A DNA stretch of 64,000 nucleotides, from assembly GCA_036703315.1 (NCBI GenBank), contig DATNPH010000148.1, positions 1 to 64,000 on the forward strand. Reading direction: 5' to 3'. The number at the start of each line of letters is the position of its first letter. The first letter of the stretch is position 1. This stretch comes from DATNPH01 sp036703315. GTDB taxonomy: Bacteria; Cyanobacteriota; Cyanobacteriia; Cyanobacteriales; Coleofasciculaceae. Below are positions 61,560 to 64,000 of this stretch, in pieces. The position numbers and the translations under genes were made by a program. Below the pieces are notes generated by a model. That model worked only from the letters and a program-made list of their open reading frames with translations. It made no database searches and was not told the DNA's origin.

Positions 61560-62030
61560 CTATCCATAATGCACAATGTACTGTGTAACTTGAGGGATAG
61601 ACCTTAATGATTTTTGTAAGAATTTTGGGTATAGTTCGATATCCTCTAGTGCCTCTAGCTGGTGCCATTGAAAAATTAGGTCACTACCTTCTTCAATGCA
61701 TTTAAAAGATTTGGTTTGGGCGTAAAACGCAGAATTACTAGGAGACGAAATCAGGAAATAGAAAGCTAGCTCATGATAGGACTTATCATCGTATTCAAAG
61801 AAATTTTCGACAATCCAGAGCAATCTTTCAACACCAATATTAATACCAAGTTCTTCCTGCATTTCCCGTTTGATAGTATCACGGGCAGACTCCATGAATT
61901 CAACACGACCACCTGGTAAAGCCCAAAAGCTATCTTTTTCAGATTTGTGAAGAAGAACTTGATTTCTATTAAAGATGACTCCAACGGAACGATAGTTGAA
62001 CCGGAAGTCACCTTCGTCAAATGTAAGCAT
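61560..62030 (-). CDS. NUDIX hydrolase
   Basis: A 156-residue Nudix protein. The Nudix box is G-G-R-V-E-F-M-E-S-A-R-D then K-R-E-M-Q-E-E-L-G near 41-63, with the catalytic metal-binding Glu pair. The rest is a short alpha/beta fold. Substrates of this class are nucleoside diphosphates linked to other groups and cannot be read here. ATG at 62030 with GAGAGGG upstream. Monocistronic; cytoplasmic. Confidence 0.9.
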   Translation of the reverse strand: MLTFDEGDFRFNYRSVGVIFNRNQVLLHKSEKDSFWALPGGRVEFMESARDTIKREMQEELGINIGVERLLWIVENFFEYDDKSYHELAFYFLISSPSNSAFYAQTKSFKCIEEGSDLIFQWHQLEALEDIELYPKFLQKSLRSIPQVTQYIVHYG

Positions 62031-62265
62031 TCCCTCTCCTGCGCGACCAGCCTACTGTTTCTATGTTTAGCTGAGCCTTTTGCTCTCAACTTTACCCGAC
62101 ACTGCGCTTGATTGTTTGAAGCTATTTGTGCAATACTGTGGGCTCACAGCTAAAATACGGTATATCCACCAATTTACCGGAATATAAAGGTTAAAGATAA
62201 TTAGCCTAGCTTCAGCGTGGGTAAGCATTTTTGGGTTTTTTAGAGTTTAAATTCAGGAGTGGACA

Positions 62266-63330
62266 GTGTTAACCCCGTCTAGAGGATTGCTTTTCCCAAG
62301 TATCTTAAGACGTCTCTGGAGCCGATTCAAACGGCATACATATAAAACTTTTGTATTACTAGTTGTGGCTGGTTTCACTTTGAGTTTGGCAGTTACTGCT
62401 TGTACTTCCAGTAACCAAGCCAATTCCACAGCTGATAAATCAGCCGCCAGTCCGACATCAGCACAGAGTAATGTAATTCGGATTGGCTATCAGAAATATG
62501 GAACTGTCAATATCCTCAAAGCAAGGGGTAGTTTGGAGCAACGCTTAAAACCGGAGGGAGTTTCTGTCCAATGGATTCAATTTCCCGGTGGACCACAACT
62601 ACTAGAAGCTCTAAATGCCGGCAGCCTTGACTTTGGGCATACCGGAGAAGCCCCGCCTATCTTTGCTCAAGCGGCTGGTGCTGCCTTGGTGTATGCAGCA
62701 CATGAGCCGCCCAACCCAAAGGGTGAAGCTATTCTGGTGCCGACAGATTCTCCTATTAAGGATGTGGCTGGGCTAAAAGGCAAAAAAGTTGTCTTGAATA
62801 AAGGTTCAAATGTGCATTACCTGCTGGTAGAGGCATTAAAAGCAGCGGGCTTGAAATATAGCGATATTAAACCTGTTTATCTACCGCCAGCAGATGCGCG
62901 GGCAGCATTTGAAAAAAGTAGCGTCGATGCTTGGGTTATTTGGGATCCGTTTTTAACCGTGGCACAACGAGCCACAGGTGCCCGTATTCTAAAGGATGGA
63001 GAAGGACTTGTATCGAATTTTGAATTCTATCTAGCGGAGAAGTCTTTCTCGGAGCAACATCCTGACCGCCTCAAGACCATTTTGGAGGAAATCCAAAAAG
63101 TGGATGATTGGGCAGCCAATAAACCTACTGATGTGGCAAAACTACTTTCACCTGAGCTGGGCATTGACGTTGCGACCTTAGAAGATGTAGCAAAAAAACG
63201 CCCTTATGGTGTCAAACAAATTACGAATGAGGTCGTGACCTACCAGCAAAAAATTGCGGATACCTTCTATGACCTAAAACTGGTTCCCAAACAGCTCAAG
63301 GTTAGTGAGGTAGCTAAGGCAACCAAATAG
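62266..63330 (+). CDS. ssuA: Aliphatic sulfonate ABC transporter binding lipoprotein
   Basis: A 354-residue SsuA/TauA-like substrate-binding protein. The N terminus carries a basic part and a lipobox-like L-A-V-T-A-C near 41-46, so it is probably a lipoprotein. The mature protein has I-R-I-G-Y-Q-K-Y-G near 66-74, A-L-N-A-G-S-L-D-F-G-H-T-G near 111-123 and W-V-I-W-D-P-F near 219-225. GTG start with AGGAG 6 bases upstream. No permease or ATPase gene is visible in the 670 bases to the window end, so its partners may be elsewhere or beyond. Sulfonate vs taurine specificity is not decided. Confidence 0.85.
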   Translation: MLTPSRGLLFPSILRRLWSRFKRHTYKTFVLLVVAGFTLSLAVTACTSSNQANSTADKSAASPTSAQSNVIRIGYQKYGTVNILKARGSLEQRLKPEGVSVQWIQFPGGPQLLEALNAGSLDFGHTGEAPPIFAQAAGAALVYAAHEPPNPKGEAILVPTDSPIKDVAGLKGKKVVLNKGSNVHYLLVEALKAAGLKYSDIKPVYLPPADARAAFEKSSVDAWVIWDPFLTVAQRATGARILKDGEGLVSNFEFYLAEKSFSEQHPDRLKTILEEIQKVDDWAANKPTDVAKLLSPELGIDVATLEDVAKKRPYGVKQITNEVVTYQQKIADTFYDLKLVPKQLKVSEVAKATK

Positions 63331-63917
63331 TAATTCCAGCCCAAGGATTTATCCTTCCTGGCTGCTTCCTACATAACTTAGAATCGGTTGATATGCTTCC
63401 TATTCCCTGATCCTGTTGATTACAAACTCAGAAATATCCGGAATTGAGTACTTAACAATCAACTGCCAATACTCACCCACTACTCCTAACTCAAAAGTTT
63501 TCACGCCTCAGCTCTAGTTAGCTGCTATCAAATTAAATTCCTATCCATAGATACCTTAGGGTGAGCAAGGCTCACCCTAACTTTTTGAATTCCCCGGAAA
63601 CTTTTGTAGGAATGATGGGGGCAATTTGTTCTGTGTTGAGCGATCGCTTCCTATATCTCCTCAACCCCAGGCGTTAACTCTCACTGTATAAGCTATTCCG
63701 CATTTAACGTGCGATCTCATCGCTTGGAGAAAAGGGGAAGGGGCAAGGGGAAAAGGCTTTTAAATCAACCTTTACCCTTACCCCTTCCCTAGCCACAATG
63801 CAACTTAAGTGACAGACAGCTTAGTATCTAACCTGTTTCTGACAGATGTGCTAAAATTTAATTCACAAAAGTACTATAAGCCGATCGAGTTAATGTAGTT
63901 TAATTTAAGAGATTCCT
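63331..63917. other. Intergenic region with a terminator-like palindrome
   Basis: It contains TTAGGGTGAGC (63556-63566) and GCTCACCCTAA (63570-63580), a perfect 11-base stem with loop AAG, then CTTTTT (63581-63586). It resembles both an intrinsic terminator and dispersed G/C palindromes. No gene is visible in the rest of the region. Confidence 0.5.
63556..63586 (+). terminator. Possible intrinsic terminator
   Basis: Perfect 11-base stem with 3-base loop followed by TTTTT on the plus strand. It lies 226 bases after the ssuA stop, farther than usual, so it may be a repeat instead. Confidence 0.5.
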
Positions 63918-64000
63918 ATGAGCAATACGAATAGAGGTAGCTTAGGCTGTAGGCACTGTCGATTTTACCGACTTGAGGGAAAACGAGGTGGACAATGTCA
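63918..64000 (+). CDS. Partial cysteine-containing protein, truncated by window end
   Basis: The first 27 codons of a gene beginning M-S-N-T-N-R-G-S-L-G-C-R-H-C-R-F-Y with a further C near the visible end. The C-R-H-C arrangement suggests metal binding. It is similar to short conserved cyanobacterial proteins I recall only in outline, so no function is given. The rest lies beyond 64000. Confidence 0.55.
   Translation, partial: MSNTNRGSLGCRHCRFYRLEGKRGGQC

Noticed and set aside
1..64000. CRISPR array
   Set aside because: No set of regularly spaced identical repeats of 25-40 bases was seen; short repeats such as GCGATCGC are dispersed HIP1 sites.

Overview
This window is chromosomal DNA of a cyanobacterium. 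The octamer GCGATCGC (the cyanobacterial HIP1 palindrome) recurs inside and between genes. Several genes are cyanobacterial hallmarks: LL-diaminopimelate aminotransferase, tocopherol cyclase, ferrochelatase with a chlorophyll-binding-like tail, the BgtA/BgtB amino acid transporter, a DUF2288 protein and a group I intron in a tRNA. I cannot name the genus. No prophage, conjugative region or CRISPR array is visible. Mobile-element traces are two decayed transposase genes (tnpB-type at 27058-27539, IS4-type at 60894-61412) and several small palindromic repeats.

Layout. 0-9.3 kb: CsbD stress protein, divergent bgtB/bgtA uptake genes, two paralogous small proteins each followed by the same inverted repeat, an alpha/beta-hydrolase-fold protein lacking catalytic residues joined to a DUF2470 gene, pyruvate kinase and a type II NADH dehydrogenase. 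10-13.7 kb: a penicillin-binding carboxypeptidase divergent from plsX-fabH. 13.9-18.7 kb: a 1310-residue SMEK/STAND NTPase/helical-repeat protein followed by a DUF433/DUF5615 toxin-antitoxin pair, the strongest candidate for a conflict system here. 18.9-25.2 kb: a cyclic-nucleotide-type MscS channel, then fabD-plsC-AI-2E exporter, DUF2288 and a YdcF protein. 25.6-25.9 kb: tRNA-Arg(CCU) split by a group I intron.

26-45.8 kb: a secreted protein, tocopherol cyclase, a short TPR protein, an ABC exporter pair, an inactive-looking M48 protein, dapL, two Uma2-family genes around a GIY-YIG protein, a ferredoxin/metallo-beta-lactamase protein, dnaK, a dihydrouridine synthase, rpsU and hemH. 46-51.3 kb: small hypothetical genes and a type II restriction-modification locus of SinI type (predicted GGWCC) with an XRE controller. 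51.5-53 kb: pirin, CDGSH iron-sulfur protein and HxlR regulator. 53.3-54.6 kb: a ParA ATPase overlapping a coiled-coil partner, resembling the McdA/McdB carboxysome-positioning pair. 55-64 kb: Tat-exported multicopper oxidase, a response regulator, a site-2 protease with CBS domains, GrpB and NUDIX proteins, a sulfonate-type binding lipoprotein and the start of a further gene cut by the window edge.

Functional links visible from gene order are plsX-fabH and fabD-plsC (fatty acid and phospholipid synthesis, in two clusters), bgtA with bgtB (one transporter), the ABC ATPase-permease pair, the restriction-modification trio and the ParA/coiled-coil pair. All functions are inferred from recognisable motifs read by eye; no database search was run.
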